Below, piece by piece: positions 1 to 7,368 of a stretch of DNA of 22,978 bases. Position 1 is the stretch's first letter; each line of letters starts with the position of its first letter. The notes beneath the pieces are model-generated. The model saw only the letters and a program-made list of their open reading frames with translations. It was not told where the DNA came from and searched no databases. A program made the position numbers and the translations under genes. The DNA is taken from the NCBI GenBank assembly GCA_030828265.1, contig JAURCW010000001.1:1-22978 (forward strand), written 5' to 3'. The DNA comes from Burkholderiales bacterium. Lineage in GTDB: Bacteria; Pseudomonadota; Gammaproteobacteria; Burkholderiales; Burkholderiaceae_A.

Positions 1-1
1 C

Positions 2-559
2 GCATCACTTGCCGAACAGGGCTGTGTCCCCGATGTGGTTTTTTGGGTGGCTGGGGTCTATACGCCCATGCAGTCCTGGGATTTCGACCCCTATGAGGCC
101 GAAAAAACTCTGCGCATTAATCTTCTCTCCTGTTATCACGGTCTTCACTGGGTTCTAAAGCTCTGGGAGAACAATCCACGGCCCAGCCTTAAGCCCCATT
201 GGGTCTGGGTGTCGAGCGTTGCAGGTTACCGTGGACTTCCCTTGGCCATGGCCTACGGGGCTGGAAAGGCAGCGCTCAATCAGCTTGCAGAAATTAACTA
301 CCTCGAGCTTCGTCCAAAAGGGATCGGCGTGAGCCTGGTGCTACCGGGCTTTGTGAAAACACGGCTGACGGCCCAGAACGACTTCGAAATGCCCGCCCTG
401 TTGAGCCCTGAGGATGCGGCAGGCTTTACCTTACGTGGTCTGGCGAAGGGGGACTTTGAGATTCACTACCCTCGTCGATTCACCTTTTTTCTTAGGCTCA
501 TGCGCTGCCTGCCCTACGGCCTGTATTTTCGGCTCATCGGACGGCTTCGCCAGGGATAG
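2..559 (+). CDS. Short-chain dehydrogenase/reductase (SDR), 5' truncated by window edge
   Basis: This is the 3' portion (185 codons) of a classical SDR oxidoreductase. The reading frame is open from base 2, so the start codon and the N-terminal Rossmann glycine motif lie outside the window. The first visible residues end in VAGVY, at the place of the family's NAG motif. The catalytic Ser sits in a VSSVAG segment (codons at 212-217), and Tyr (254-256) and Lys (266-268) form the YxxxK pair within AYGAGK. SDRs reduce or oxidise a carbonyl or alcohol with NAD(P)H; the substrate cannot be read from the sequence. The next gene starts 5 bases after the stop, so the two are probably co-transcribed. 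An SDR followed by an NTF2-like protein is the order I recall from photolyase/ChrR-type photo-oxidative stress clusters of proteobacteria. That role is inference. Confidence 0.85.
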   Translation, partial: ASLAEQGCVPDVVFWVAGVYTPMQSWDFDPYEAEKTLRINLLSCYHGLHWVLKLWENNPRPSLKPHWVWVSSVAGYRGLPLAMAYGAGKAALNQLAEINYLELRPKGIGVSLVLPGFVKTRLTAQNDFEMPALLSPEDAAGFTLRGLAKGDFEIHYPRRFTFFLRLMRCLPYGLYFRLIGRLRQG

Positions 560-564
560 ATCTC

Positions 565-1068
565 ATGACAGCCATTCACCTTAGCGCCTGGAAGGCGGAA
601 TTCATTCGTCGGGCCGAAGCCCTGCACCCCGAGACGGTTGACGACTTTATAAGCCTCTACGCCGAGCACTGTGACTTTTCCGACCCTTTTCATAGCCTTA
701 AAGGGCGTAAGGCTATTGGTCAGGCCTACCGAAGCATGTTTCTCAATCTCCATGCGCCTCGCTTTACTGACCTGGTCATTGCCGAGGTGCCCGGTCCGGA
801 TCTTCAGGGGGGGGCTGAAGCCGGGCCTGAGCCCCTTGAGCTGGCCGCGCGCTGGGTGTTTCGCTTTGCTGTGGCTCCGAGTAAGCCCATGCAAGCCATT
901 GCGGGCACCAGTTGGCTTCGCGTGGACAGCCAAACCGGCCTGATAACGCGTCATGAGGACCACTGGGATGCTGCCTCACTTTTTGAGTCGTTTGGACCTT
1001 TGTCATGGGCAGTTCGCTACCTTCGTCAAAGGGTTGCTCGCGCCGCGCTTGTCACTAACATGACTTAA
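565..1068 (+). CDS. NTF2/SnoaL-like family protein
   Basis: A 167-residue protein whose pattern fits the nuclear transport factor 2/SnoaL-like cone fold: an N-terminal helical part with DFISLYAEHCDFSDPF at about residues 27-42, then GRKAIGQAYRSMF, then strands ending in a GTSWLRVD segment and an EDHWD segment. Members of this fold are small ligand-binding proteins or isomerase-like enzymes; which one applies here cannot be said. The ATG at 565 follows an AGGGA element about 9 bases upstream that overlaps the end of the SDR gene, so translation is probably coupled. The function may be tied to the SDR. In other proteobacteria this pair often lies beside photolyase and cyclopropane-fatty-acid-synthase-like genes, which would lie to the left of this window if present. 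Confidence 0.75.
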   Translation: MTAIHLSAWKAEFIRRAEALHPETVDDFISLYAEHCDFSDPFHSLKGRKAIGQAYRSMFLNLHAPRFTDLVIAEVPGPDLQGGAEAGPEPLELAARWVFRFAVAPSKPMQAIAGTSWLRVDSQTGLITRHEDHWDAASLFESFGPLSWAVRYLRQRVARAALVTNMT

Positions 1069-1090
1069 AAGATGCATAAAATGAGGGGTC

Positions 1091-1945
1091 ATGAAGTCAA
1101 TCTCCGCCCACCAAATGCTCTACCCCGAACTCTTTCGCGCCTTCGAGCGTGTACGTTGGGATCTCGAAAACGACATTAACTGGTCGGAATTCGATGCCAG
1201 CCGGCTGAGCGACGAGCAGGCGCTCACCATAAAAATGAACGCCATTACCGAGTGGGCCGCCTTGCCCGCAACCGAGATGTTTCTTCGCGACAATCGCCAC
1301 GACAGCGACTTTTCCGCTTTTATGTCCGTCTGGTTTTACGAAGAGCAAAAGCACAGCCTGGTTCTCATGGAATATCTAAGGCGATTTCGGCCCGACTTTC
1401 TCCCCACCGAAAAGGAACTGCATGCCGTTCGATTTGAGTTCGACCCGGCCCCGGCGCTTGAAACACTCATGCTGCATTTCTGTGGCGAAATTCGACTCAA
1501 CCACTGGTACCGTTGCGCCGCCCAGTGGCATAGCGAACCTGTTATTAAGCAAATCTACGAAACCATTGCCAAAGACGAAGCAAGGCATGGCGGTGCCTAT
1601 CTGCGCTACATGAAAAAGGCGCTTGCCCAGATGGGCGACTCTGCGCGGGCAGCCTTCTCAAAAATTGGGGTTCTCATGGCCTCGGCCCATCGAACGGCCA
1701 AGGCCTTGCATCCCACCAACCTGCATGTGAACGAGGCGCTCTACCCCAACGACACCGTCCAAAGCCGGCTTCCCGAACCCGGCTGGCTTGAGCGCTGGCT
1801 CGATGAGCAGATTCAGTTTGATGCGGGCTGGGAAAAGAAGGTTGCGGAGCGCATTTTGCACAACCTCTCCTTGCTCTTCGAACAACCCTTCTCCACGGTG
1901 CAAGAGCTCAACCGATTCCGAAAGTCCTTTGCCTCAAACGCTTAG
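1091..1945 (+). CDS. Ferritin-like di-iron protein (acyl-ACP desaturase/ribonucleotide-reductase-like fold), function unknown
   Basis: A 284-residue, mainly helical protein carrying two ExxH motifs in the spacing typical of di-iron carboxylate proteins: E85-x-x-H88 (in YEEQKH), a preceding E54, E133 (in CGEIRLNHWY), and E163-x-x-H166 (in KDEARH). This E...ExxH...E...ExxH pattern resembles acyl-ACP desaturases and related ferritin-like enzymes. A complete ligand set suggests an active di-iron centre, possibly an oxygenase, desaturase or peroxide-reactive enzyme. The substrate is unknown. The ATG at 1091 is preceded by GAGGGG at very short spacing. It begins 22 bases after the NTF2-like gene and may be its operon partner. 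It ends 5 bases from the convergent end of coaX with no recognisable terminator. Family membership is fairly sure; the reaction is not. Confidence 0.75.
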   Translation: MKSISAHQMLYPELFRAFERVRWDLENDINWSEFDASRLSDEQALTIKMNAITEWAALPATEMFLRDNRHDSDFSAFMSVWFYEEQKHSLVLMEYLRRFRPDFLPTEKELHAVRFEFDPAPALETLMLHFCGEIRLNHWYRCAAQWHSEPVIKQIYETIAKDEARHGGAYLRYMKKALAQMGDSARAAFSKIGVLMASAHRTAKALHPTNLHVNEALYPNDTVQSRLPEPGWLERWLDEQIQFDAGWEKKVAERILHNLSLLFEQPFSTVQELNRFRKSFASNA

Positions 1946-1950
1946 ACCAC

Positions 1951-2868
1951 TTAATACGAGGCCAGCCGCCAGGCTTTAAGGCCCTTTAAGATCAAGCTAG
2001 GGGCATGAACCACAGCGGGCCGTTTGACCCCATCAATCTGGGCACTTTGGCCTGCCGTACCGAAATAACGGACGTAATCCTTTAGCCACTGGCGTGCATA
2101 ACCTCCATGCACTGCAACCAGGCAAGGCCTGGCTCGAGAGAAAACCCCAGAAACCTGCGCCTGAGCAATGCCTTGCTGCATAGCGGCTCGCGTTACCGCG
2201 GGACTTTGAGGTCCCAGACCTGCCGTAGACTCGCCTAAAACCTTTGCCATCAAGCCGTAACCTGGGCGAATGGTTCCTCCCTGAAAATTAAAGCGGGTGA
2301 GGCCGGGAGGTGTACAGGCATCGACGGACAACCAGTCCATGACGGTGGCCGTGCCGGCAGAAACCAAAACCACGGCGCCCTCGGTCTGCCCGTCGGCTGC
2401 CACTGACTCGGGCCAGAGTGCCGGGCTTGAGACAAGACCCCAAAGCGCTGCCCATCGATCCGAACCCAGTTGCCTAGGGTTTTTATAGCCATTCACAAGC
2501 TCGAGGGTCTGTCCGTGGCGGTGCATCTTGTCCGGACCAACCTTGAGCCTGGCCTGGCTCAAAAATGGTCTTGCCTCGCATCCAAGGGCCTTGCAAAGCG
2601 AAGCCACCAAGGCGGCGGTTCGTTGTTCGGGCGCCACCGAGCAATAGACCATTTCAAGCGCGCCAGGCCCCAATCCTCTTCGCCCGGCCGATGGGCCTTG
2701 CTGTGTCTGTTGGGCAATGGCCTTGGCCATCAAGCGCGCCATGGCCTCAGGCCCCGAGCCATCCGAGCTCCAAGCCTCGGAGTGAACAGGGCCGAGCCCT
2801 TTCCTGAGGGATGGAGCAAGACACCATTTAATCGCGGTGTTGCCCATGTCGACAAGCAGATAGTCCAT
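1951..2868 (-). CDS. coaX: Type III pantothenate kinase
   Basis: CoaX phosphorylates pantothenate with ATP, the first committed step of coenzyme A synthesis, in the cytoplasm. Visible family motifs are the N-terminal phosphate-binding VDMGNTAIKW (Asp-x-Gly-Asn-Thr), LGSDRWAAL in the middle, SAGTATVMDW in the second half and GGTIRPGYGLM near the substrate site. I chose the ATG at 2868 (305 residues) because GCGAGG precedes it at about 9 bases. An in-frame ATG at 2886 would add six residues (MARRSV). At about 305 residues it is somewhat longer than many CoaX proteins. It is transcribed alone here, convergent with the ferritin-like gene and divergent from the VanZ gene, with no adjacent birA, which is often its neighbour in related bacteria. 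Confidence 0.9.
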   Translation of the reverse strand: MDYLLVDMGNTAIKWCLAPSLRKGLGPVHSEAWSSDGSGPEAMARLMAKAIAQQTQQGPSAGRRGLGPGALEMVYCSVAPEQRTAALVASLCKALGCEARPFLSQARLKVGPDKMHRHGQTLELVNGYKNPRQLGSDRWAALWGLVSSPALWPESVAADGQTEGAVVLVSAGTATVMDWLSVDACTPPGLTRFNFQGGTIRPGYGLMAKVLGESTAGLGPQSPAVTRAAMQQGIAQAQVSGVFSRARPCLVAVHGGYARQWLKDYVRYFGTAGQSAQIDGVKRPAVVHAPSLILKGLKAWRLASY

Positions 2869-2916
2869 CACGCTGCGCCTCGCCATTTTGTTGGGGACCT
2901 TGGCATCATAAGGGGC

Positions 2917-4128
2917 ATGCGAGCAAGCCGCCGAGATCGAACAAAAAGTTCTAGCCCCTGGGGGCTTTGGCTTGTAGCCCTAGGCTATGGGCTCGCGCTT
3001 GTTAGCCTCAGCCTCTTTCCATTTTCCGGCTGGCAGGACGCCCCGGGGTCGCCCTGGGCTTTTCTCTTTGAAGATCTGCCCCGCTACAGGACACAGTTTG
3101 ATATCTGGTCAAACCTCCTGGCCTACATCCCCATGGGCCTGGTCTGGGCAAGTCTTTTTGGTCGCTTAAAGCAAAATGAGCAACAGGGCTCCAAGGGATC
3201 CAAGGCAGGCCCTGTGCTCAAGGCGGCCGTCCTCTGCGTTGTCCTGTCATTTTTAATGGAATGCCTACAGACCTACCTGCCTACCCGGCGCGCCCAGTGG
3301 CTCGACCTGCTTACCAATAGCCTTGGTGGCCTTGCGGGAGCGCTGCTCTGGGCTTTAGGTCGACGTGTGCAGAGCATCTATCAGCGCCAGCGTCGACCCT
3401 TTCGTGGGGTCATCTGCATGACGCCTTTGCCAGGAGGTTGGCCTGTGGGTCTTGGCCTGATGGGCTTATGGCTTTTGGCGCAGGCAACCGGTCAGAGCCC
3501 GTGGCTTGCCATGTCGCGTAATTCACTGGCTGCACTTGGCTTGTCCACCGAGCTCCTTCATCTAAGTCCAGGCAGTGTCGCCACGATTGCGATGGAGGCC
3601 GGCCTAACCGCAAGCCACCTGGTCTGCCTAGCCCTACTCCTAAGGCTAACGCTTTCAGGGCTTGGCAGTGCATGGGCCAATCGACTTCAGGCGCAGTGGT
3701 CCATGGTGCTTGGACTCACCCTTTTTGCGGCTGTCCTCATTCGTGGCCTTTGGATCTGGCAGCTCTCGCCGGGCGCCTCTGCAGACAGCGTGCTTTTGCT
3801 AATCGCACTGCACGGCTGGCTAAGCCCTGGCGTGCAAACGGGCTTGTTTTTGGCTGGACTTCTTGGCGCGGCGGCCTTTGCGCTAGAGGCACGAGGCCTC
3901 GCCAAACTTGGCGTGGTGCTCATCTGTCTTGCGCTTGGCCTTTCGGCAAGTCTTGGCTCCGCAGAAGGCAGCGCGACCCTTGTCGGATGGGGCGCTCGAC
4001 ACTGGTCCAACCTTCAAGGGCTTGCCTATTTTTGCTTCGAAGTCTGGCCGCTGGCCTTTCTGATGTGGATGCTTATGATCGCAAGCCAACAATCGCCACA
4101 AAGCCTTGGTCGACGGCGTACCCCTTAA
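2917..4128 (+). CDS. VanZ-family integral membrane protein with long C-terminal membrane extension
   Basis: The VanZ-like domain occupies roughly residues 15-150 of 403. A first membrane segment near 15-38 is followed by DIWSNLLAYIPMG (62-74) and then MECLQTYLP...LDLLTNSLGG (about 114-138), the conserved D/N/P/G and E/Q...D...N..G pattern of the family. The remaining ~250 residues contain several further hydrophobic segments and have no domain I can name. VanZ was first described in a teicoplanin-resistance cluster, but chromosomal members in Gram-negative bacteria have no settled function; resistance should not be inferred. The frame stays open upstream through coaX on the opposite strand, so the start is uncertain. 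I chose the ATG at 2917, the first after coaX ends its coding region, with AAGGGG unusually close before it. The gene probably heads the run to lipA. Confidence 0.75.
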   Translation: MRASRRDRTKSSSPWGLWLVALGYGLALVSLSLFPFSGWQDAPGSPWAFLFEDLPRYRTQFDIWSNLLAYIPMGLVWASLFGRLKQNEQQGSKGSKAGPVLKAAVLCVVLSFLMECLQTYLPTRRAQWLDLLTNSLGGLAGALLWALGRRVQSIYQRQRRPFRGVICMTPLPGGWPVGLGLMGLWLLAQATGQSPWLAMSRNSLAALGLSTELLHLSPGSVATIAMEAGLTASHLVCLALLLRLTLSGLGSAWANRLQAQWSMVLGLTLFAAVLIRGLWIWQLSPGASADSVLLLIALHGWLSPGVQTGLFLAGLLGAAAFALEARGLAKLGVVLICLALGLSASLGSAEGSATLVGWGARHWSNLQGLAYFCFEVWPLAFLMWMLMIASQQSPQSLGRRRTP

Positions 4129-4145
4129 GCAACGTAAAATAAAGC

Positions 4146-4454
4146 ATGTCCTATTTTGAGCGTCACGTCTTTTTTTGCATCAACCAGCGCGACGGTGGCG
4201 CTGAATGCTGCTCCGAACTTGGCGCAGTCAATGCTCAGGCCCACGCCAAGGCAAGGCTCCAGGCAGCCAACGCACACGGCCCTGGTAAGGTGCGAGCCAA
4301 CCGCGCGGGCTGCCTAGACCGTTGCTCCGAGGGCCCGGTCTTGGTGGTCTACCCGGAAGGCGTCTGGTACCGCTATGTCGACACCAGCGACATTGACGAG
4401 ATTGTCGATCGCCACCTCATCGGCGGTGAGACCGTTGAGCGACTGCGCATCTAG
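4146..4454 (+). CDS. Thioredoxin-like [2Fe-2S] ferredoxin
   Basis: A 102-residue protein of the thioredoxin-fold (2Fe-2S) ferredoxin family. The cluster ligands are readable as C11 (in HVFFCINQR), C21 or C22 (adjacent cysteines), and C56 and C60 (in GCLDRCSEGP), followed by the family's VYPEGVWY segment. Such proteins carry one [2Fe-2S] cluster and transfer electrons or act as a cluster sensor. The partner is not evident. The gene begins 17 bases after the VanZ stop, without a strong ribosome site (only AAAG close by). In Burkholderiales this small ferredoxin commonly precedes the hydrolase, dacA-type, dat and lipBA genes, so it is a conserved neighbour of lipoate synthesis. LipA itself consumes an auxiliary iron-sulfur cluster, but a functional link is only a guess. 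Confidence 0.88.
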   Translation: MSYFERHVFFCINQRDGGAECCSELGAVNAQAHAKARLQAANAHGPGKVRANRAGCLDRCSEGPVLVVYPEGVWYRYVDTSDIDEIVDRHLIGGETVERLRI

Positions 4455-4492
4455 TTTCCAGTCCCTTTCTTGAACCCATCCCCCACGACCGT

Positions 4493-5194
4493 TTGAACGC
4501 TCAGACCGAACGCCTCCTCATTCAGGGTCCTGCCGGCGACTTGGAACTGGCCATCGATGAGCCCGGACCGTCAAAACCGTCGCTTGGGCTTGCAGTCATT
4601 GCTCATCCCCATCCTCTTTTTGGCGGCAACCTCGATCACAAGGTGGTTCAGACACTGGTCCGCGCTTTTGTCGACCTGGGTATGGTCTGCGTTCGCCCCA
4701 ATTTTCGAGGGGTTGGAAAGAGTCAGGGCAGCCATGCGGAGGGTCTGGGTGAGCAAGACGACCTCTGGGCGACATGGCAATGGGCCGAGGCCCGTTATGG
4801 GCAGGCGGTTGGGCGGCGTCGCTGGATGGGCGGGTTTTCTTTCGGTGCAGCAGTTGCAAGTTTCATTGCCCAGCAATGGCCCAACAAGCGAGAGGCGCTC
4901 GGCTTGACGCCTCTTGGCCTGCAAGCCTGCATCCTCGTTGGCCTCGCGGTGACCCGTCTAACCCCCGCGAACCTTGGCCTCAACACGGCCATAGTTCACG
5001 GCGAGAGCGACGAGGTTGTGCCGCTTGAGGCTGTCTATCGGTTTGCGCAAGACCAGAAAAAGTCAGTCATCGTCATGCCTGGAGCGGGGCATTTCTTTCA
5101 TGGTCGGCTCACCGAGCTACGAGCCCATATTCAATTTGCCATTCACGGCCTTCTTGCAGGCCAGACGGGCTCGGCCGACGAGGTAGTCACGTGA
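4493..5194 (+). CDS. Alpha/beta hydrolase (CocE/COG2945-like small hydrolase)
   Basis: A 233-residue cytoplasmic alpha/beta-hydrolase. The oxyanion region is AHPHPLFGGN (37-46), the nucleophile elbow is GFSFG with S116, and the likely Asp and His of the triad are D173 (HGESDEVVP) and H200 (PGAGHFFHG). The substrate is unknown; relatives act on esters or thioesters. The only plausible start is a TTG at 4493: the frame is open upstream but contains no ATG or GTG, and the next ATG lies beyond the conserved HPHP segment. No good Shine-Dalgarno sequence precedes it, so translation is likely weak or coupled. Its TGA overlaps the GTG start of the following DacA-like gene by four bases (5191-5194), a clear sign of translational coupling. 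Confidence 0.85.
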   Translation: MNAQTERLLIQGPAGDLELAIDEPGPSKPSLGLAVIAHPHPLFGGNLDHKVVQTLVRAFVDLGMVCVRPNFRGVGKSQGSHAEGLGEQDDLWATWQWAEARYGQAVGRRRWMGGFSFGAAVASFIAQQWPNKREALGLTPLGLQACILVGLAVTRLTPANLGLNTAIVHGESDEVVPLEAVYRFAQDQKKSVIVMPGAGHFFHGRLTELRAHIQFAIHGLLAGQTGSADEVVT

Positions 5195-6447
5195 GGCTCA
5201 GCAGGTGGTTCCTGACAGGCCTTATCCTCGGTGTGAGCCTTCTTGCCAGCTTAAGTCCCATCGCCAAGGCCCAGTCTGGGTCGAATTTCTGGCCCATGCC
5301 CAGTCAAATTTCTGCAGACTCCTGGCTACTCATCGATCTATCCACAGGCCAGACGCTTGCAAGCCTTAACGAAAACCAAGCCATGCATCCGGGAGGCCTG
5401 ACCGCGCTCATGACCTCCTACCTTACCTTCTCTGCCCTGCGCGACAGAGTCATCCGACTTGAACAGGTCATACCCAGTCCGCCAGAAAACGAGATTCCCC
5501 CTGGGCCGCGCATTTTTTTGGGCGCTCAGGGCGCCAATGTGAGAGAACTTCTTGAGGGTGTCCTTGTGCTTGGCGCGCACGATGCTGGCCTGGCGCTTGC
5601 CCGGGCCATTTCAGGCTCGGAGGCGGGCTTTGTTAATCTGATGAACCAGACCGCCCAGAAACTAGGCATGCGCCAGACTGTGTTCGTGAATGCAAGCGGT
5701 GCCTTTCATATCGACACACAAAGCTCTGCTCGCGATCTGGCCATCCTGGCCTCGACCCTCTATCAAGACTTTCCCGATGCACTGAATTACTCAAGCCGTC
5801 GGGAAATTAGCTTTAACGGCATTCGCCAGACCAATCCCAATCGACTCCTTTGGCTTGACCGAAGCGTGGACGGGCTTATGGCCACCGACCTGCCCGGCCG
5901 CTCAAGTGCATTGGTCACGGCCAAACGCCCACAACCCCTTGGTCCTCAGGAGCAGGTTCAACGCAGGATGATGGTTGTCATTAGTCAGGCTGAAACGCCA
6001 GAGAAGCGGGTACAGGACGCCCAAAGGCTGCTCAACTTTGGCTATCAGCAGTTCGATCTGATTCGGCTTTATCGACAGAACGAGGTCTCCGCCACCATCC
6101 GGGTCTACAAGGGCGCAACGGACGCGCTCGATACTGAGTTTCGTCAAGACGTGCTTGTTGCTATTCCACGAAACCAACAAGGTGGCATTCGGTCCGAGCT
6201 GCAGCACCCCCAAGGGGTGGTCGCACCGGTTGTCGCCAATCAGCCCGTGGGCGAACTTCGTGTCTGGTTTGGCTCGCGTCAGATTCACAGTGTGTCCTTG
6301 GTGGCTGCCGATTCCGTGAGGCCTGCTGGCCTTTTAGGCCGTGCCATTGACAGTCTGGTGTTATGGTGGAAATCCTTAGGTTTTCCACACTCCCTCAAGC
6401 AACAGGGCCCTCCCAATGAACGCAAGCTTTCTTCATCATGCTTTTGA
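5191..6447 (+). CDS. D-alanyl-D-alanine carboxypeptidase-like protein (PBP5/DacA family), predicted catalytically inactive
   Basis: A 418-residue exported protein with the full architecture of the DacA/PBP5 family (peptidase family S11): a signal peptide (1-28, cleavage near AKA-QS), a transpeptidase-like domain (about 40-285), a beta-rich PBP5 C-terminal domain (about 288-375) and a C-terminal amphipathic helix (about 380-398) suited to membrane attachment. Framework segments are well preserved: LLIDLSTGQ, LMTSYLTF, GSEAGFVNLMN, SSARDLA, NRLLWLD and LLNFGYQ. All three active-site motifs are gone: SxxK reads GLTA (69-72), SxN reads GAH (128-130) and KTG reads MAT (230-232). It should therefore not hydrolyse D-Ala-D-Ala and may bind peptidoglycan or a partner instead. 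The start is GTG, overlapping the hydrolase stop; the end overlaps dat by 32 bases. The reading frame is intact, so this is not simple decay. Confidence 0.88.
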   Translation: MRLSRWFLTGLILGVSLLASLSPIAKAQSGSNFWPMPSQISADSWLLIDLSTGQTLASLNENQAMHPGGLTALMTSYLTFSALRDRVIRLEQVIPSPPENEIPPGPRIFLGAQGANVRELLEGVLVLGAHDAGLALARAISGSEAGFVNLMNQTAQKLGMRQTVFVNASGAFHIDTQSSARDLAILASTLYQDFPDALNYSSRREISFNGIRQTNPNRLLWLDRSVDGLMATDLPGRSSALVTAKRPQPLGPQEQVQRRMMVVISQAETPEKRVQDAQRLLNFGYQQFDLIRLYRQNEVSATIRVYKGATDALDTEFRQDVLVAIPRNQQGGIRSELQHPQGVVAPVVANQPVGELRVWFGSRQIHSVSLVAADSVRPAGLLGRAIDSLVLWWKSLGFPHSLKQQGPPNERKLSSSCF

Positions 6448-7360
6448 TTCATCCTTTCCCGAAAACCTTGACCCCAAGAGTATTGCCTACCTCAATGGGG
6501 AGTTTCTTGCGCTTGAAAATGCCAAGGTTTCGGCGCTCGACCGAGGCTTTTTATTTGCCGATGGCATCTATGAGGTTGTCCCTGTCTACCGGCGCAAGCC
6601 TTTCCTCTGGTCGAATCATCTGCGCCGGCTCGTAAGAAGCCTCGCGGCCATTCAATTGCCAAGCCCACTTCGTGACGAAGACTGGACAGAGCTTGTGCGC
6701 CAGATGATTGAACACCAGGCCTTCGACGATCAGTTTATTTACCTGCAAATCACCCGTGGATCGGCCAAACGCGACCACGCCTTTCCTAAAAAGGTTCGAC
6801 CCACCGTCTTTGCAATGGCCACCGAGTTCAAGCGCCCTAGCCAGGTCGATCGAGAGAACGGACTAAAGGCCATTACGGTTGGTGACGAGCGTTGGCTGCG
6901 TTGCGACATCAAGTCTGTTGCTCTGTTAGGCAATGTCTTGGCGCGCCAACAGGCCGTTGATCAAGACGCTCATGAAGCCATACTTATTCGAGGCGATGTT
7001 GTAACAGAAGGCGCCTCAAGCAATATCTGGCTTGTTGTTGATGACGAACTGCTTGGCCATCCAAAGGACAACCTTGCGCTCGAAGGCATTCGCTACAGCC
7101 TCATCGAAGAGCTCGCCATAAGCTGTGGACTGAGGCTCAGCCTGCGCAAGCGCAGCCCCGCGGACCTAGCTCGCGCCAGCGAGGTTTTACTTAGCTCAGC
7201 AACCAAAGAGCTCTTGGCCATCACCTCTATTAATCAAAAACCTGTGGGCCAGGGACGGCCGGGACCCGTCTTTCATCAGCTGCGCGAAGCCTATGACAGG
7301 GCCATTGACATGGAATGCCCAAAGGCCGAATTGTCTGAGGCGGGCTCCTCAGCAGGCTAG
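6416..7360 (+). CDS. dat: D-amino-acid aminotransferase (fold-type IV PLP enzyme)
   Basis: A 314-residue aminotransferase class IV protein. The N-terminal part has AYLNGEF and LDRGFLFADGIYEVVPVY (about 25-58). The PLP-binding lysine is K166 in RCDIKSVALLGNVLARQ, the arrangement of Bacillus D-amino-acid transaminase. TEGASSNIW (197-205) is the family's second signature with the PLP-contacting glutamate. D-amino-acid transaminases interconvert D-alanine and D-glutamate with their keto acids; branched-chain or 4-amino-4-deoxychorismate lyase relatives share the fold, but the CDIKS motif favours Dat. The ATG at 6416 lies inside the end of the DacA-like gene and is the only start ahead of the conserved AYLNG segment. 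That extra N-terminal stretch of about 20 residues is longer than usual. It belongs to the same operon as the genes on both sides. Confidence 0.88.
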   Translation: MNASFLHHAFDSSFPENLDPKSIAYLNGEFLALENAKVSALDRGFLFADGIYEVVPVYRRKPFLWSNHLRRLVRSLAAIQLPSPLRDEDWTELVRQMIEHQAFDDQFIYLQITRGSAKRDHAFPKKVRPTVFAMATEFKRPSQVDRENGLKAITVGDERWLRCDIKSVALLGNVLARQQAVDQDAHEAILIRGDVVTEGASSNIWLVVDDELLGHPKDNLALEGIRYSLIEELAISCGLRLSLRKRSPADLARASEVLLSSATKELLAITSINQKPVGQGRPGPVFHQLREAYDRAIDMECPKAELSEAGSSAG

Positions 7361-7368
7361 CCCTATCG

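Noticed and set aside
514-963. 149-codon open frame on the minus strand antisense to the SDR/NTF2-like genes
   Set aside because: It lies opposite two genes with recognisable family motifs, its translation resembles no family, and it has no supporting context.
2470-2916. Upstream extension of the VanZ frame through the whole 5' half of coaX
   Set aside because: The extension has no membrane or domain character and overlaps clear CoaX coding sequence on the other strand.
3672-4142. 156-codon plus-strand frame inside the VanZ gene in another frame, Trp/Arg/Cys-rich
   Set aside because: Out-of-frame reading of codons for hydrophobic segments; the VanZ frame continues intact through it. I considered a frameshifted second gene but saw no family motif.
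5191-6447. Frameshift or sequencing error as the cause of the missing catalytic motifs in the DacA-like protein
   Set aside because: The frame is continuous, the residues on both sides of each motif match the family, and three separate sites are affected; errors would not hit just the catalytic residues.
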